From Pseudomonadales bacterium (lineage in GTDB: Bacteria; Pseudomonadota; Gammaproteobacteria; Pseudomonadales; Pseudohongiellaceae), in assembly GCA_012103535.1 (NCBI GenBank), contig WLWQ01000001.1, positions 62,001 to 126,000 on the forward strand: a stretch of 64,000 nt of DNA. Direction: 5' to 3'. Below are positions 18,261 to 27,635 of the stretch, piece by piece; position 1 is the stretch's first letter, and each line of letters starts with the position of its first letter. The translations under genes were made by a program, and so were the position numbers. The notes under the pieces were generated by a model that worked only from the letters and a program-made list of their open reading frames with translations, made no database searches and was not told the DNA's origin.

Positions 18261-19709
18261 ATGTCCAACGCCCTTAACCTCCTGTTTCAGGGAACACCTA
18301 ATTTCGCTAATAAGGATTTATCGGCAGGAGCAAACGCTGCCGAAACCGACCTTAGCGCTGACGCTAACAATGTCGATGACCGTAAAGACAATTTCGCTCA
18401 GTTATTGACTGGCGAGACGGCTCAAGCCTCTGAGAGCGCAAACCAGAAAGCAATAATTGAAATTCCATCGCAGAACACCTTGGAAGTAGGGGTTCAGAAG
18501 CAACCTGAGATAGTGCTCGATAAATTGAGTATGGCTTTATCATCCAATCTCTTCTTTAACTCAGCACCGAATCTCGAGCAGGCTCAAGAATCTTCCCCGC
18601 TAAATCTTTATGCAGGCATGAACTTGCCAGCCTCAGGTGAAAATCTGCCGCCTAAAGAGGCACTGTCAGCAGAAGTACAGGCTCTTGTAGATAGTGCTGT
18701 TAATAAGTTATTTGGCATTTCAACGGAATCTCAGGCTAGCGCCCCAGAAGCTACGGGTTTACCTGTCGAAACCATAGCGGATCCAATATTTGAGGACCTC
18801 GCTTTCCTGCCGGAAGAATCCAGCAATTCATTGCAAGCCGTGAACACAAGTCCTGCAACGGCGAATACTGAAAACGAAGATCATTCGCCACAATTTGAAT
18901 TAGTTGCTCCGCCACTACTTAATGGCGAGGCTAATCAAAAACAGCTGGAGCTCGATGAAAGAATTATTCTAGCGGACAAGGAGCAGGTCCTAAGTAATGT
19001 ACAGAAATTTGGTGCTGAGCAGAGGCGTAATGAGCGTTTCGATTCGGTTCGCAATCGAGCGGAACCTGTGCCGGAATTCTCGATTGAAAGAACGCCGGCG
19101 ATAGAGACGACTAGACCAATTTCTAATGCGATAAATTCTGTAATGACGAACCTGGTTGGCACTGCTGAAGCTGCGCCATTAGGCAATAGCGAAAACAGTA
19201 CAGCACCCACGGGAATTCAGTCAGCACTGGTGGGTACAGGAAAATCTGAATTGAACAGTGAGCTAGTGGACTCCCAAAGGCCAAGCAGTCAGGCAAGGGT
19301 ATCAGTGCCGCTGCATCAGCCAGGATGGAATGACAATCTTGGCAGGCAGCTGACTCTATTGGTTTCCAAAAATTTTGATTCGGCACAAATTCAATTGGAG
19401 CCGCCAGAATTAGGACCATTACAAGTACGTTTCCAAATTCAAAACGATCAGGTGTCTCTGCAGTTTGTATCACCACATGCGATGGTAAGGGATGCGGTGG
19501 AACAAACAATCGCACGTCTACAGGAAATGTTTGGTGAAGAAGGGTTAGAGCTGGTGGATGTTAACGTCTCCGATGAAGACCAAACTGAAGGGCGAGAGGA
19601 AGGCAAAAACGAAAACACTTCTTTGGCGGATGCTGAAGAAAGCGATGAAATTTTGACGCGGCGGGTACCGCTTTCGCTAGACGACGGGAAAATTGACTAT
19701 TTCATTTAG
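18261..19709 (+). CDS. fliK: FliK, flagellar hook-length control protein
   Basis: 482 residues. The first ~350 residues are low-complexity and unalignable by eye, as usual for the FliK ruler. The C-terminal Flg_hook domain is clear (LGRQLTLLVSKNFDSAQIQL, EPPELGPLQVRFQIQNDQVS, FVSPHAMVRDAVEQTIARLQ). FliK measures hook length and flips FlhB specificity. A usable GGAAG ribosome binding site precedes ATG 18261. Confidence 0.9.
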   Translation: MSNALNLLFQGTPNFANKDLSAGANAAETDLSADANNVDDRKDNFAQLLTGETAQASESANQKAIIEIPSQNTLEVGVQKQPEIVLDKLSMALSSNLFFNSAPNLEQAQESSPLNLYAGMNLPASGENLPPKEALSAEVQALVDSAVNKLFGISTESQASAPEATGLPVETIADPIFEDLAFLPEESSNSLQAVNTSPATANTENEDHSPQFELVAPPLLNGEANQKQLELDERIILADKEQVLSNVQKFGAEQRRNERFDSVRNRAEPVPEFSIERTPAIETTRPISNAINSVMTNLVGTAEAAPLGNSENSTAPTGIQSALVGTGKSELNSELVDSQRPSSQARVSVPLHQPGWNDNLGRQLTLLVSKNFDSAQIQLEPPELGPLQVRFQIQNDQVSLQFVSPHAMVRDAVEQTIARLQEMFGEEGLELVDVNVSDEDQTEGREEGKNENTSLADAEESDEILTRRVPLSLDDGKIDYFI

Positions 19710-19847
19710 TCAGCTTTGGTCAGCATATAAGCAATGGTTGTAATCAAAAGATCTATTAATGCCCTAAGTTTTAAAAACCTCCTATATTGCAATCACTAGT
19801 CAATTCTTTGCCTTAGTTCTCTCTATTTTTGTCAATTCTTCAGTGTT

Positions 19848-19863
19848 TGGCATAGCACTTGCA
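19848..19863 (+). promoter_or_regulatory. Sigma-54 promoter upstream of fliL
   Basis: TGGCATAGCACTTGCA matches the -24/-12 consensus at every defined position. It lies in the 245-base gap between fliK and fliL, about 90 bases before fliL, and should drive fliLMNOPQR-flhB and perhaps further genes. The rest of the gap shows no ORF. Confidence 0.85.
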
Positions 19864-19954
19864 CTAATCTGTTAGCACGACGGATTCGTGCTGCTGTTAC
19901 TACTATGCTGTTACTACTAAAGGAACAGCTGTCAAAAGGAGGTTTGACGAGAGC

Positions 19955-20491
19955 ATGGCAGAAGATAAAGAAAAGAAGGAACTCGATATCGAATCTGAAG
20001 AAGGCGATGCCGCTGAAGAATCAGGGTCTCCTAATTCTAAAAAGAAACTTTTCCTAATAGTAGGCGCGGTGCTAGTTCTTGCCGGTGGGGGAGCTGGTGC
20101 ATTCTTCTTGCTTGGGGGAGAGCCAGAGCCAGTTGAGGAATTAGTGGAAGAAGAAATTGAAATTCCAGACGAAAAAGCAATTTACCTGGAATTAGAGCCC
20201 GCATTTATTATCAATCTCCCTGACAGAGGTCGGCAACGTTTCTTGCAGGCCACGATTACGGTTATGAGTCGCAATCCCAGCGCCTTGCTTAAAGTTGAAG
20301 AGCATATGCCCGCGGTTAGACATAACTTAAGTAATTTGCTTTCTGCTCAAACTATAGAATTGATCCAATCGCCGGGCGGACTTGAACAGGTAAGAACGGA
20401 AGCAACCGACGAATTAAACAGAATTTTGCTGGAAGAATACGGAAGCGAAGCGATCGAATCGGTATTGTTCACGGCATTCGTAATGCAATAG
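19955..20491 (+). CDS. fliL: FliL, flagellar basal body-associated protein
   Basis: 178 residues. A charged cytoplasmic N-terminus is followed by one membrane helix (about 32-53, with a GGGAGAFF stretch) and the periplasmic FliL domain (YLELEPAFIINLPDRGRQRF). It rings the stator and stabilises it under load. It has a strong AGGAGG ribosome binding site 12 bases from the start and is the first gene behind the sigma-54 promoter. Confidence 0.94.
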   Translation: MAEDKEKKELDIESEEGDAAEESGSPNSKKKLFLIVGAVLVLAGGGAGAFFLLGGEPEPVEELVEEEIEIPDEKAIYLELEPAFIINLPDRGRQRFLQATITVMSRNPSALLKVEEHMPAVRHNLSNLLSAQTIELIQSPGGLEQVRTEATDELNRILLEEYGSEAIESVLFTAFVMQ

Positions 20492-20514
20492 ACAACAAGT
20501 AGGTAAGATCAAGA

Positions 20515-21483
20515 ATGCAGGACTTACTCTCACAAGACGAAATAGACGCGTTACTACATGGCGTCGATGATGGTGATGTTGAAACAGAAGCAGAGATTAG
20601 CACCGAGGGTGTTAAAGCTTATGACTTAACCAACCAGCAGAGAATTGTGCGTGGAAGAATGCCGATTCTTGAAATGATCAATGAGCGCTTCGCTCGTTAC
20701 ACTCGAATTAGTCTTTTCAACCTGCTGCGGCGTAATTGCGATGTCTCCGTAGGCAGAATTCAGGTGAGTAAATTCGGTGAATACATTCACAGTCTCTACA
20801 TGCCTACTAGCTTAAACATCGTTAAATTTAATCCTCTGCGCGGTAAAGGCTTGTTTGTTCTCGACGCGAAACTGGTATTTAAGTTGGTAGACAATTTCTT
20901 TGGTGGCGATGGGCGAAGCGCCAAAATTGAGGGACGGGAATTTACGCCTGCAGAAATGCGAGTTGTGCAGATGGTGTTAGATCAAGGATTTGCGGATCTA
21001 AGTGAGGCCTGGCAAAACGTCTATAAAATAAACTTCGAACATGTTAGTTCAGAAGTTAATCCCACATTGGTAAATAATCTGATAAATCCAAGTGAAGTTG
21101 TAATCATTAGCACCTTCCATATTGAAATGGATGGAGGAGGGGGCGACTTTCAAGTCACTGTGCCTTACTCAATGCTGGAACCGATTAAAGAACTTCTGGA
21201 CGCCGGTGGCAAAATGGATCTCGATGTTCATGATGATCGATGGAATAAAGCACTACGCCGCGAGATCCTCGATGCTTCGGTGGCCTTCGGTTGTAATTTA
21301 TTTGAACAGGAAGTCTCACTGCGAGATGTGGTCGACCTGGAAGCCGGAGACGTCATACCGGTAGAAATGCAAGACCAGATTGTTCTGAAAGCGAATGGAA
21401 TCCCGATGTTTAAAACCAAGGTTGGGGTATCCAATGGCAATCTCGCGCTGAAAATTGATGAAGTCTATGCGAAGCATCAATAG
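20515..21483 (+). CDS. fliM: FliM, flagellar motor switch protein
   Basis: 322 residues. The N-terminal peptide DLLSQDEIDALLHG is the CheY-P binding motif. The middle CheC-like domain (NERFARYTRISLFNLLRRN) and the C-terminal SpoA domain are intact. The preserved CheY-binding peptide argues that a chemotaxis system exists or existed, even though no che genes are in this window. It forms the C-ring with FliG and FliN. Confidence 0.97.
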   Translation: MQDLLSQDEIDALLHGVDDGDVETEAEISTEGVKAYDLTNQQRIVRGRMPILEMINERFARYTRISLFNLLRRNCDVSVGRIQVSKFGEYIHSLYMPTSLNIVKFNPLRGKGLFVLDAKLVFKLVDNFFGGDGRSAKIEGREFTPAEMRVVQMVLDQGFADLSEAWQNVYKINFEHVSSEVNPTLVNNLINPSEVVIISTFHIEMDGGGGDFQVTVPYSMLEPIKELLDAGGKMDLDVHDDRWNKALRREILDASVAFGCNLFEQEVSLRDVVDLEAGDVIPVEMQDQIVLKANGIPMFKTKVGVSNGNLALKIDEVYAKHQ

Positions 21484-21514
21484 CGAAAAAAGTTATAGAT
21501 AATGGAGAATCAAA

Positions 21515-21883
21515 ATGTCTGAAGGACAAGACACTGAAGAAAGCGCAGAAGGCAACGAACCTGAACAGGCAGCGCAAGCGGCACCTGAAAGTGTTCAGGC
21601 GAGCGATGATGGATCGACCGATTCGCCGGACCTCGATGTCATCTTGGATATACCAGTCGAAGTCGCGATGGAAGTAGGAAGTACTGCCATCACGATTCGC
21701 AATCTCTTGCAGTTAAATCAAGGTTCGGTAATCGAGTTGGATCGCCTGGCAGGCGAGCCATTAGATGTTCTGGTTAATGGAACGCTTATTGCTCACGGCG
21801 AAGTCGTGGTGGTAAATGAAAAACTCGGAATTCGCATGACCGATGTTATTAGTCCATCGGAACGAATTAAAAATCTGAATTAG
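21515..21883 (+). CDS. fliN: FliN, flagellar motor switch protein
   Basis: 122 residues. A variable Glu/Ala-rich N-terminus is followed by the SpoA domain (DIPVEVAMEVGSTAITIRNL, GEVVVVNEKLGIRMTDVISP). It makes up the bottom of the C-ring and helps dock FliH. A good ribosome binding site (ATGGAGAA) is upstream. Confidence 0.96.
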   Translation: MSEGQDTEESAEGNEPEQAAQAAPESVQASDDGSTDSPDLDVILDIPVEVAMEVGSTAITIRNLLQLNQGSVIELDRLAGEPLDVLVNGTLIAHGEVVVVNEKLGIRMTDVISPSERIKNLN

Positions 21884-21913
21884 ATAAATTCTAACTAAAG
21901 AGAAAGGATTCTC

Positions 21914-22282
21914 GTGGATACAGTCTCACCTATAAACGCAAATGGATTAGTCGAACTTCTGTTGGGCCTTATTTTTGTCGTTTTTCTTATCTTCGCCCTG
22001 GCCTGGGCATTTAAACGCTTTGGAAACGGCGGTCTTGGTATGAGTGGCTTAATTAAAGTCATTGCTGCCATGTCTCTGGGAAATCGTGATCGAATAGCAT
22101 TGATTTCAGTAGGTGACAAACAATTGTTGATTGGCATTTCCCCTGGTCGAATTTCTACGCTGCATGTACTTGAAGAGCCTATCGATTTACTCAATGATAA
22201 AGACGGCGAATCATTTTCTGGGGATTTCAAACACGAACTGGCAAATAAGATTCAATCTTTGCTTACTGGAGAGAAAGCATGA
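21914..22282 (+). CDS. fliO: FliO, flagellar export gate assembly factor
   Basis: 122 residues from GTG 21914 (AGAAAGGA ribosome binding site upstream). One membrane helix (about 13-34) is followed by the FliO domain ([40 protein letters not shown]). It promotes FliP oligomer formation. It overlaps fliP by 4 bases (ATGA). Confidence 0.92.
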   Translation: MDTVSPINANGLVELLLGLIFVVFLIFALAWAFKRFGNGGLGMSGLIKVIAAMSLGNRDRIALISVGDKQLLIGISPGRISTLHVLEEPIDLLNDKDGESFSGDFKHELANKIQSLLTGEKA

Positions 22283-23073
22283 GAAGGATCGTGTTTCGCT
22301 TTGGATTACTGATTGCATCTTGTGTATTGTTCGTACCGCTGGTTGATGCGCAAACATTGCCTGCTATGCAGGAAATGGAAGCACTCAGCGGCAATTTGGG
22401 GATTCCCGCCATGTCGGTAACGACCGCTGCCGATGGTTCCCAAAACTATTCCGTAACGATTCAGATTCTCGCCATTATGACTGCGCTGACCCTATTACCG
22501 GCATTGCTCATGATGATGACCTCGTTTACTCGAGTCATAGTGGTATTCGCAATTTTAAGACAGGCGATGGGTTTACAGCAGACGCCATCCAATCAAATTC
22601 TACTCGGCCTGGCATTGTTTCTTTCAATTTTCATCATGATGCCAGTGTTTCAGGAAGTTAATCGCAGCGCATTGCAGCCTTATTTAAGCGAGGAAATCGG
22701 TGCTCTGGATGCACTGGACCAAGCCGAGCTACCTTTTCGACAATTCATGTTTGCACAAACCAGAGAATCAGATCTGGCACTGTTTTTAGATCTTTCTGAA
22801 ACTGGAGAGGTTTCCAATCAGGACGAAGTGCCATTCAGCGTACTGGTTCCAGCCTATGTAACGAGCGAACTTAAAACTGCATTCCAGATTGGTTTCATGC
22901 TGTTTATTCCGTTCTTGGTCATCGATCTGGTAGTAGCAAGTGTGCTCATGGCAATGGGTATGATGATGTTGTCACCGATTATCATTTCTTTGCCCTTTAA
23001 GATCATGTTGTTCGTCTTGGTAGATGGATGGGCAATGGTTATCGGCACTGTTGCAGCAAGTTTTTCATTGTGA
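22279..23073 (+). CDS. fliP: FliP, flagellar export gate protein
   Basis: 264 residues with a cleavable signal peptide (about 1-25, ending VDAQ), then four helices. Typical segments: [39 protein letters not shown] and the C-terminal [20 protein letters not shown]. It forms the FliP5Q4R1 export channel. Confidence 0.97.
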   Translation: MRRIVFRFGLLIASCVLFVPLVDAQTLPAMQEMEALSGNLGIPAMSVTTAADGSQNYSVTIQILAIMTALTLLPALLMMMTSFTRVIVVFAILRQAMGLQQTPSNQILLGLALFLSIFIMMPVFQEVNRSALQPYLSEEIGALDALDQAELPFRQFMFAQTRESDLALFLDLSETGEVSNQDEVPFSVLVPAYVTSELKTAFQIGFMLFIPFLVIDLVVASVLMAMGMMMLSPIIISLPFKIMLFVLVDGWAMVIGTVAASFSL

Positions 23074-23095
23074 ATTTTTATTCTAAGGAAGAGTC

Positions 23096-23365
23096 ATGGA
23101 TGCCATAGCTGTTGCAACTATGTGGCAAGAAGCGATGTATCTAATCGTTATGCTGGTGGTTGTAATAATTCTTCCCAGTCTCGTAGTTGGTTTAGTCGTA
23201 AGTACATTTCAAGCGGCAACGCAGATTAATGAACAAACTTTGAGTTTTCTACCCCGATTACTTACCACGCTTTTTGCAGTCATTATCGCTGGCCCCTGGT
23301 TGTTGCGGAACATGGTTGAATTTACTCAGCAACTTATAGCCAATATTCCTTTCATGGTGTTCTAA
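23096..23365 (+). CDS. fliQ: FliQ, flagellar export gate protein
   Basis: 89 residues, two helices, with the family segment VGLVVSTFQAATQINEQTLS between them. It is part of the export channel with FliP and FliR, 22 bases after fliP. Confidence 0.96.
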   Translation: MDAIAVATMWQEAMYLIVMLVVVIILPSLVVGLVVSTFQAATQINEQTLSFLPRLLTTLFAVIIAGPWLLRNMVEFTQQLIANIPFMVF

Positions 23366-23366
23366 A

Positions 23367-24152
23367 TTGGAATTGATTCAATTTTCAGAAGAACAGCTTA
23401 CAGCCTTCCTGGGTTCTTTTTTGTGGCCGCTGTTTAGAGTAATGGGATTTCTAATGGTTGCTCCGGTTATTGGTTCGCAGCTAGTACCTATGCGAATTAG
23501 AGTTATTGTTGCTGTGGCAATCGCCTTCATAGTGGCTCCAGTATTACCAGAGATGCCAGCAGTTGGAGCGCTTTCTATTACGACTCTTGTAATTGTTGCG
23601 CAGCAGATACTCATTGGCGTCGCCTTGGGATTCTTTCTGCAGATGGTGTTTCAAACTTTAGTGCTGGCAGGTCAAATGATCGCCATGCAAATGGGTTTGG
23701 GTTTTGCGGCGATGATGGATCCCAGTAACGGAGTCAGTGTGACTGTGGTCAGTAGTTTCTATTTGATGTTTATCACCACGCTGTTTGTCGTTTTGGACGG
23801 GCACCTGGTAATGGTGGAAGTGCTTATCGAAAGTTTCTATACATTACCCATTAGTACAGAATTTAGTTTTGCCCAGGATTCGCTATTCGCCATTGTAAGC
23901 AGCATCAGTTGGATATTCGCTAGTGCCATGGTTATCTCGCTGCCGGCAATTAGCGCCTTGTTAATTACTAATTTTGCCTTTGGCATCATGACTCGAGCAG
24001 CACCACAGCTGAATATTTTTGCGCTTGGTTTTCCAGTGGCATTATTGTTTGGTTTAGTTTTGCTGTGGCTGACATTGCCAATGGTTGCCGAGGTAAGCAC
24101 TGAATTGTTTGCCGACGCTTTTGATCGTATGCGTTTCTTCATAGGTCAATGA
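23367..24152 (+). CDS. fliR: FliR, flagellar export gate protein
   Basis: 261 residues from TTG 23367, one base after the fliQ stop; no nearby ATG fits the conserved N-terminus (WPLFRVMGFLMVAPVIGS). About six helices; QIAMQMGLGF-like and NIFALGFPVALLFGL segments are typical. It completes the export channel. Confidence 0.93.
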   Translation: MELIQFSEEQLTAFLGSFLWPLFRVMGFLMVAPVIGSQLVPMRIRVIVAVAIAFIVAPVLPEMPAVGALSITTLVIVAQQILIGVALGFFLQMVFQTLVLAGQMIAMQMGLGFAAMMDPSNGVSVTVVSSFYLMFITTLFVVLDGHLVMVEVLIESFYTLPISTEFSFAQDSLFAIVSSISWIFASAMVISLPAISALLITNFAFGIMTRAAPQLNIFALGFPVALLFGLVLLWLTLPMVAEVSTELFADAFDRMRFFIGQ

Positions 24153-24162
24153 GGGACTATTA

Positions 24163-25296
24163 ATGGCCGAAGACAACCAATCGTCAGCTGAAAAGTCGGA
24201 AGAACCCACACCGAAAAGCTTAGAAAAAGCCAGGGAAGATGGGGATACGGTTCGCTCGCGCGAATTGAACACCACCGCCATATTAATGACCGGTGCTGCT
24301 GGAATTTTGATGTTTGGGCCATTTATGGCTAACTCCTTAAGTAGAGTAATGGCATACAACCTGAGTCTTCCCGCCGGTCCATTAGAGGACTCCATGCTGC
24401 TTACACACTTTAATGAATCTGTGCTGCAAGCGTTGCTGGGCTTGTTGCCATTTTTTATGTTGCTGTTAGTGGCGGCAATTTTAGGACCGAACCTACTCGG
24501 AGGTTGGAACTGTACTTTTAAGGCCATCACTCCCAAGGCTAGCCGTCTCAATCCTATGTCAGGATTGGCTCGTATGTTTGGGCCGAAAGCGCTAATGGAA
24601 TTACTGAAAGCAGTGGCCAAGGTAGCGGTTGTCGCTACCATCGCGCTGATAGTTCTAGCTACTAATACCGAAAGTCTGCTCAGCATTCAGCGTGAATCCG
24701 CTATCGACGCAATGACTCACGCGACTACCGTAATCGGCTGGGCATTTCTTTTTATGCCCTGTGCAATGATTCTTATCACAGCGATCGATATACCTTTTCA
24801 AATCAGGCAACACACGCAAAAACTCAAAATGACTATGCAACAAGTCAAAGATGAGATGAAAGACACCGATGGACGCCCGGAAGTAAAACAAAAAATCAAG
24901 CAATTGCAGCAGCAGGTTGCAATGAATCGAATGATGCAGGATCTGCCAATGGCAGATGTCGTTATCACCAATCCAGATCACTATTCGGTGGCTTTGCGCT
25001 ATGACCAAACGCAGGAATCCGCTCCTCGTTTGTTAGCCAAGGGTGTTGACCTGGTGGCACTGAAGATCAAGGAAACTGCGAATGAGCATGAGATTCCAAT
25101 TGTCAGTGCGCCGCCATTAGCGCGGGCGATTTACTTTAATACCAATATTGGTGAAGAAATACCGACCGGACTCTATGTGGCCGTCGCACAAGTTCTTGCC
25201 TATATTCATCAGCTGCGAGAATGGGCTCGCGGAAAAGCGAAGAAGCCGAAATTGAATGAAACCTACGACATACCAGTAGGATTGCAACACGAGTAA
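24163..25296 (+). CDS. flhB: FlhB, export gate substrate-specificity switch
   Basis: 377 residues. N-terminus KSEEPTPKSLEKAREDGDTV, four helices, then the cytoplasmic FlhB-C domain. The autocleavage site, usually Asn-Pro-Thr-His, reads N270-P271-D272-H273 here (24970-24981). The Asn and Pro needed for cleavage are kept. FlhB is converted by FliK to stop hook export and start filament export. It starts 10 bases after fliR. Confidence 0.96.
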   Translation: MAEDNQSSAEKSEEPTPKSLEKAREDGDTVRSRELNTTAILMTGAAGILMFGPFMANSLSRVMAYNLSLPAGPLEDSMLLTHFNESVLQALLGLLPFFMLLLVAAILGPNLLGGWNCTFKAITPKASRLNPMSGLARMFGPKALMELLKAVAKVAVVATIALIVLATNTESLLSIQRESAIDAMTHATTVIGWAFLFMPCAMILITAIDIPFQIRQHTQKLKMTMQQVKDEMKDTDGRPEVKQKIKQLQQQVAMNRMMQDLPMADVVITNPDHYSVALRYDQTQESAPRLLAKGVDLVALKIKETANEHEIPIVSAPPLARAIYFNTNIGEEIPTGLYVAVAQVLAYIHQLREWARGKAKKPKLNETYDIPVGLQHE

Positions 25297-25337
25297 ACAG
25301 ATTCCAGGAAGGAACCGGAAAAAACAAGGAAGTAAGA

Positions 25338-27473
25338 ATGAATTATCCCGTAAGTCTGGAAAAAGACAATTTTCTTGAGAATGCTCGTGGCTTAGCCCGC
25401 GGCAACTTGGGCATTCCAATACTACTGCTGATCATATTGGCAATGATGACATTGCCCATGCCGCCGTTCCTGCTGGATATCTTTTTTACTTTTAACATTA
25501 CCATTGCACTTGTAGTTTTGTGTGTGGCTGTTTATGCCATGCGACCACTAGACTTTGCGGTTTTTCCAACCATTCTGCTGGTAGCCACTTTGCTGCGACT
25601 TGCCTTGAACGTGGCTTCCACTCGCGTGGTACTGCTGCACGGTCATGAGGGAGGGAGTGCGGCCGGTAAAGTTATCGAGTCATTTGGTGAAGTTATTATC
25701 GGTGGGAACTATGCAGTTGGTTTAATCGTTTTCATCATCTTAATCATCATTAACTTTGTAGTTGTCACTAAAGGTGCAGGACGCATCGCAGAGGTTAGTG
25801 CGCGTTTTACTCTCGATGCCATGCCCGGCAAGCAAATGGCAGTCGATGCTGATCTGAATGCAGGCGTTGTTGATCAGGAAGAGGCGCGCCAGAGGCGACA
25901 GGAGATTACCCAGGAAGCAGATTTTTATGGTGCGATGGATGGTGCCAGTAAGTTTGTTAAAGGGGATGCGATCGCCGGCATTCTAATTCTACTGATTAAT
26001 TTAGTCGGTGGTTTAGCCATTGGCATGATGCAGTATGAATTAGATTTTACCTCGGCCGTCGAACGTTACGCATTGCTAACAATCGGGGATGGACTGGTTG
26101 CCCAAATACCCGCCTTAGTTCTATCTACTTCTGCTGCCATCATGGTTACTCGTAATAACAATTCAGAAATGATGGGACAGCAAGTAGTAAGACAAATGTT
26201 TTCCGGTCCCCGTGCACCTGGAATTGCCTCAGCAATTCTTTTTGTCATGGGAATCGTGCCAGGTATGCCACATTTTGCCTTCCTTGGTTTGTCTGCGTTA
26301 GCAGCGGCGGGGGCCATGTATATTCATTACTACGGTGCCTACAACGAACTACAGGAAAATGATGAGTCCGATTCCGAAGAAGGCGAGGATGAAGCAGCTG
26401 AAGTAGACCCTGAGGAAATCACCTGGCAAGACGTTACACCGGTGGATTCCATTGGTCTGGAAGTTGGTTATCGGCTTATTCCACTCGTTGATAAAACTCA
26501 GGGTGGGGAGTTATTGGCGCGGATTAAAGGCATACGTAAAAAGCTATCCCAGGATTTGGGATTTCTTATTCCATCGGTTCACATTCGTGACAACTTAGAT
26601 TTAGCACCTAACGAATACAAGATAAGCCTGTCTGGAGTCACCGTCGGTACCGCTGAGGTATTTCCCGAAAGGGATATGGCCATCAATCCAGGCCAGGTGT
26701 ACGGCAAAATTCAGGGTATAGAAACCACCGATCCTGCTTTCGGTCTGGAAGCCTTATGGATCGAAAAATCCCAAAAAGAACAAGCGGAGTCATTGGGTTA
26801 TACCGTCGTCGACAGTAGCACGGTTATTGCAACCCATTTGAACAGCATTTTGCAAAACCATGCACATGAAATATTAGGCCACGAAGAAGTGCAGCAATTG
26901 CTGAGTTTGTTGGCACAGCAATCGCCTAAATTAGCGGAAGAACTGCCGGATATCGTGAATTCGAACATTGTATTGAGAATCTTGCAGAACTTGCTGGCTG
27001 AACAGGTTCCGATCCGGGATATGTGGACAATCGCTGAAACTTTGGCGGCTCATGGAGGCAAAAGTCAAGATACTGTCGTTTTGACGGCCGCTGTCCGAGT
27101 CTCTCTAAATCGGGTAATCACTCAAAGTATCTATGGTGACAGGCCTGAGCTACCTGTAATCACGCTGGACAGCGATTTGGAACAGATATTGCTTAAATCA
27201 CTACAGCAATCCGCCCAGAGTAGCGGTGATCAGGAACCCAGCATAACGATTGAGCCAAAACTGGCTGAATCGCTGCAAAAGTCATTGGTCGAATCTGCTC
27301 AGAAGCAAGAGGTTGCCGGAGATCCTGCAGTGTTATTGGTGGGTGCGCCTTTGAGACCGATGATGAGTCGATTTGCACGCTTCACCATAGATGGATTACG
27401 GGTGTTGTCCTATCAAGAAATTCCGGATAACAAACAAGTAACAATCGTCGCCAGTGTAGGAAGCGATAAATAG
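25338..27473 (+). CDS. flhA: FlhA, flagellar export gate protein
   Basis: 711 residues. About eight N-terminal helices, the cytoplasmic loop (RIAEVSARFTLDAMPGKQMA, DADLNAG) of the FHIPEP family, and a large cytoplasmic domain starting near residue 365. FlhA forms the nonameric export-gate ring that takes chaperone-substrate complexes. A run of acidic residues marks the linker (EEGEDEAAEVDPEE). Confidence 0.97.
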   Translation: MNYPVSLEKDNFLENARGLARGNLGIPILLLIILAMMTLPMPPFLLDIFFTFNITIALVVLCVAVYAMRPLDFAVFPTILLVATLLRLALNVASTRVVLLHGHEGGSAAGKVIESFGEVIIGGNYAVGLIVFIILIIINFVVVTKGAGRIAEVSARFTLDAMPGKQMAVDADLNAGVVDQEEARQRRQEITQEADFYGAMDGASKFVKGDAIAGILILLINLVGGLAIGMMQYELDFTSAVERYALLTIGDGLVAQIPALVLSTSAAIMVTRNNNSEMMGQQVVRQMFSGPRAPGIASAILFVMGIVPGMPHFAFLGLSALAAAGAMYIHYYGAYNELQENDESDSEEGEDEAAEVDPEEITWQDVTPVDSIGLEVGYRLIPLVDKTQGGELLARIKGIRKKLSQDLGFLIPSVHIRDNLDLAPNEYKISLSGVTVGTAEVFPERDMAINPGQVYGKIQGIETTDPAFGLEALWIEKSQKEQAESLGYTVVDSSTVIATHLNSILQNHAHEILGHEEVQQLLSLLAQQSPKLAEELPDIVNSNIVLRILQNLLAEQVPIRDMWTIAETLAAHGGKSQDTVVLTAAVRVSLNRVITQSIYGDRPELPVITLDSDLEQILLKSLQQSAQSSGDQEPSITIEPKLAESLQKSLVESAQKQEVAGDPAVLLVGAPLRPMMSRFARFTIDGLRVLSYQEIPDNKQVTIVASVGSDK

Positions 27474-27495
27474 ATTAAAAACAGATTTTCTCTAA

Positions 27496-27538
27496 CGGAT
27501 TGCTACTGTCGAATGACGAATTAAAAGAACGCAATCCG
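27496..27538. repeat. Inverted repeat between flhA and flhF
   Basis: CGGATTGC (27496-27503) and GCAATCCG (27531-27538) are perfect 8-base arms with a 27-base loop in the 162-base gap. There is no T-run after it, so it is not a typical terminator; it might be an mRNA stability element. Confidence 0.35.
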
Positions 27539-27635
27539 GCTATGAAGTTAATCGTCAAAAAAGAAATTTAGTTTAGCAGTACGAACGAAAAACGGAATTT
27601 GAGTAGTAAACAAAAAATAGGGAGCAGGCTACAGC

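Noticed and set aside
27496-27538. Inverted repeat after flhA as a transcription terminator
   Set aside because: The loop is 27 bases and no T-run follows; flhF likely continues the operon.
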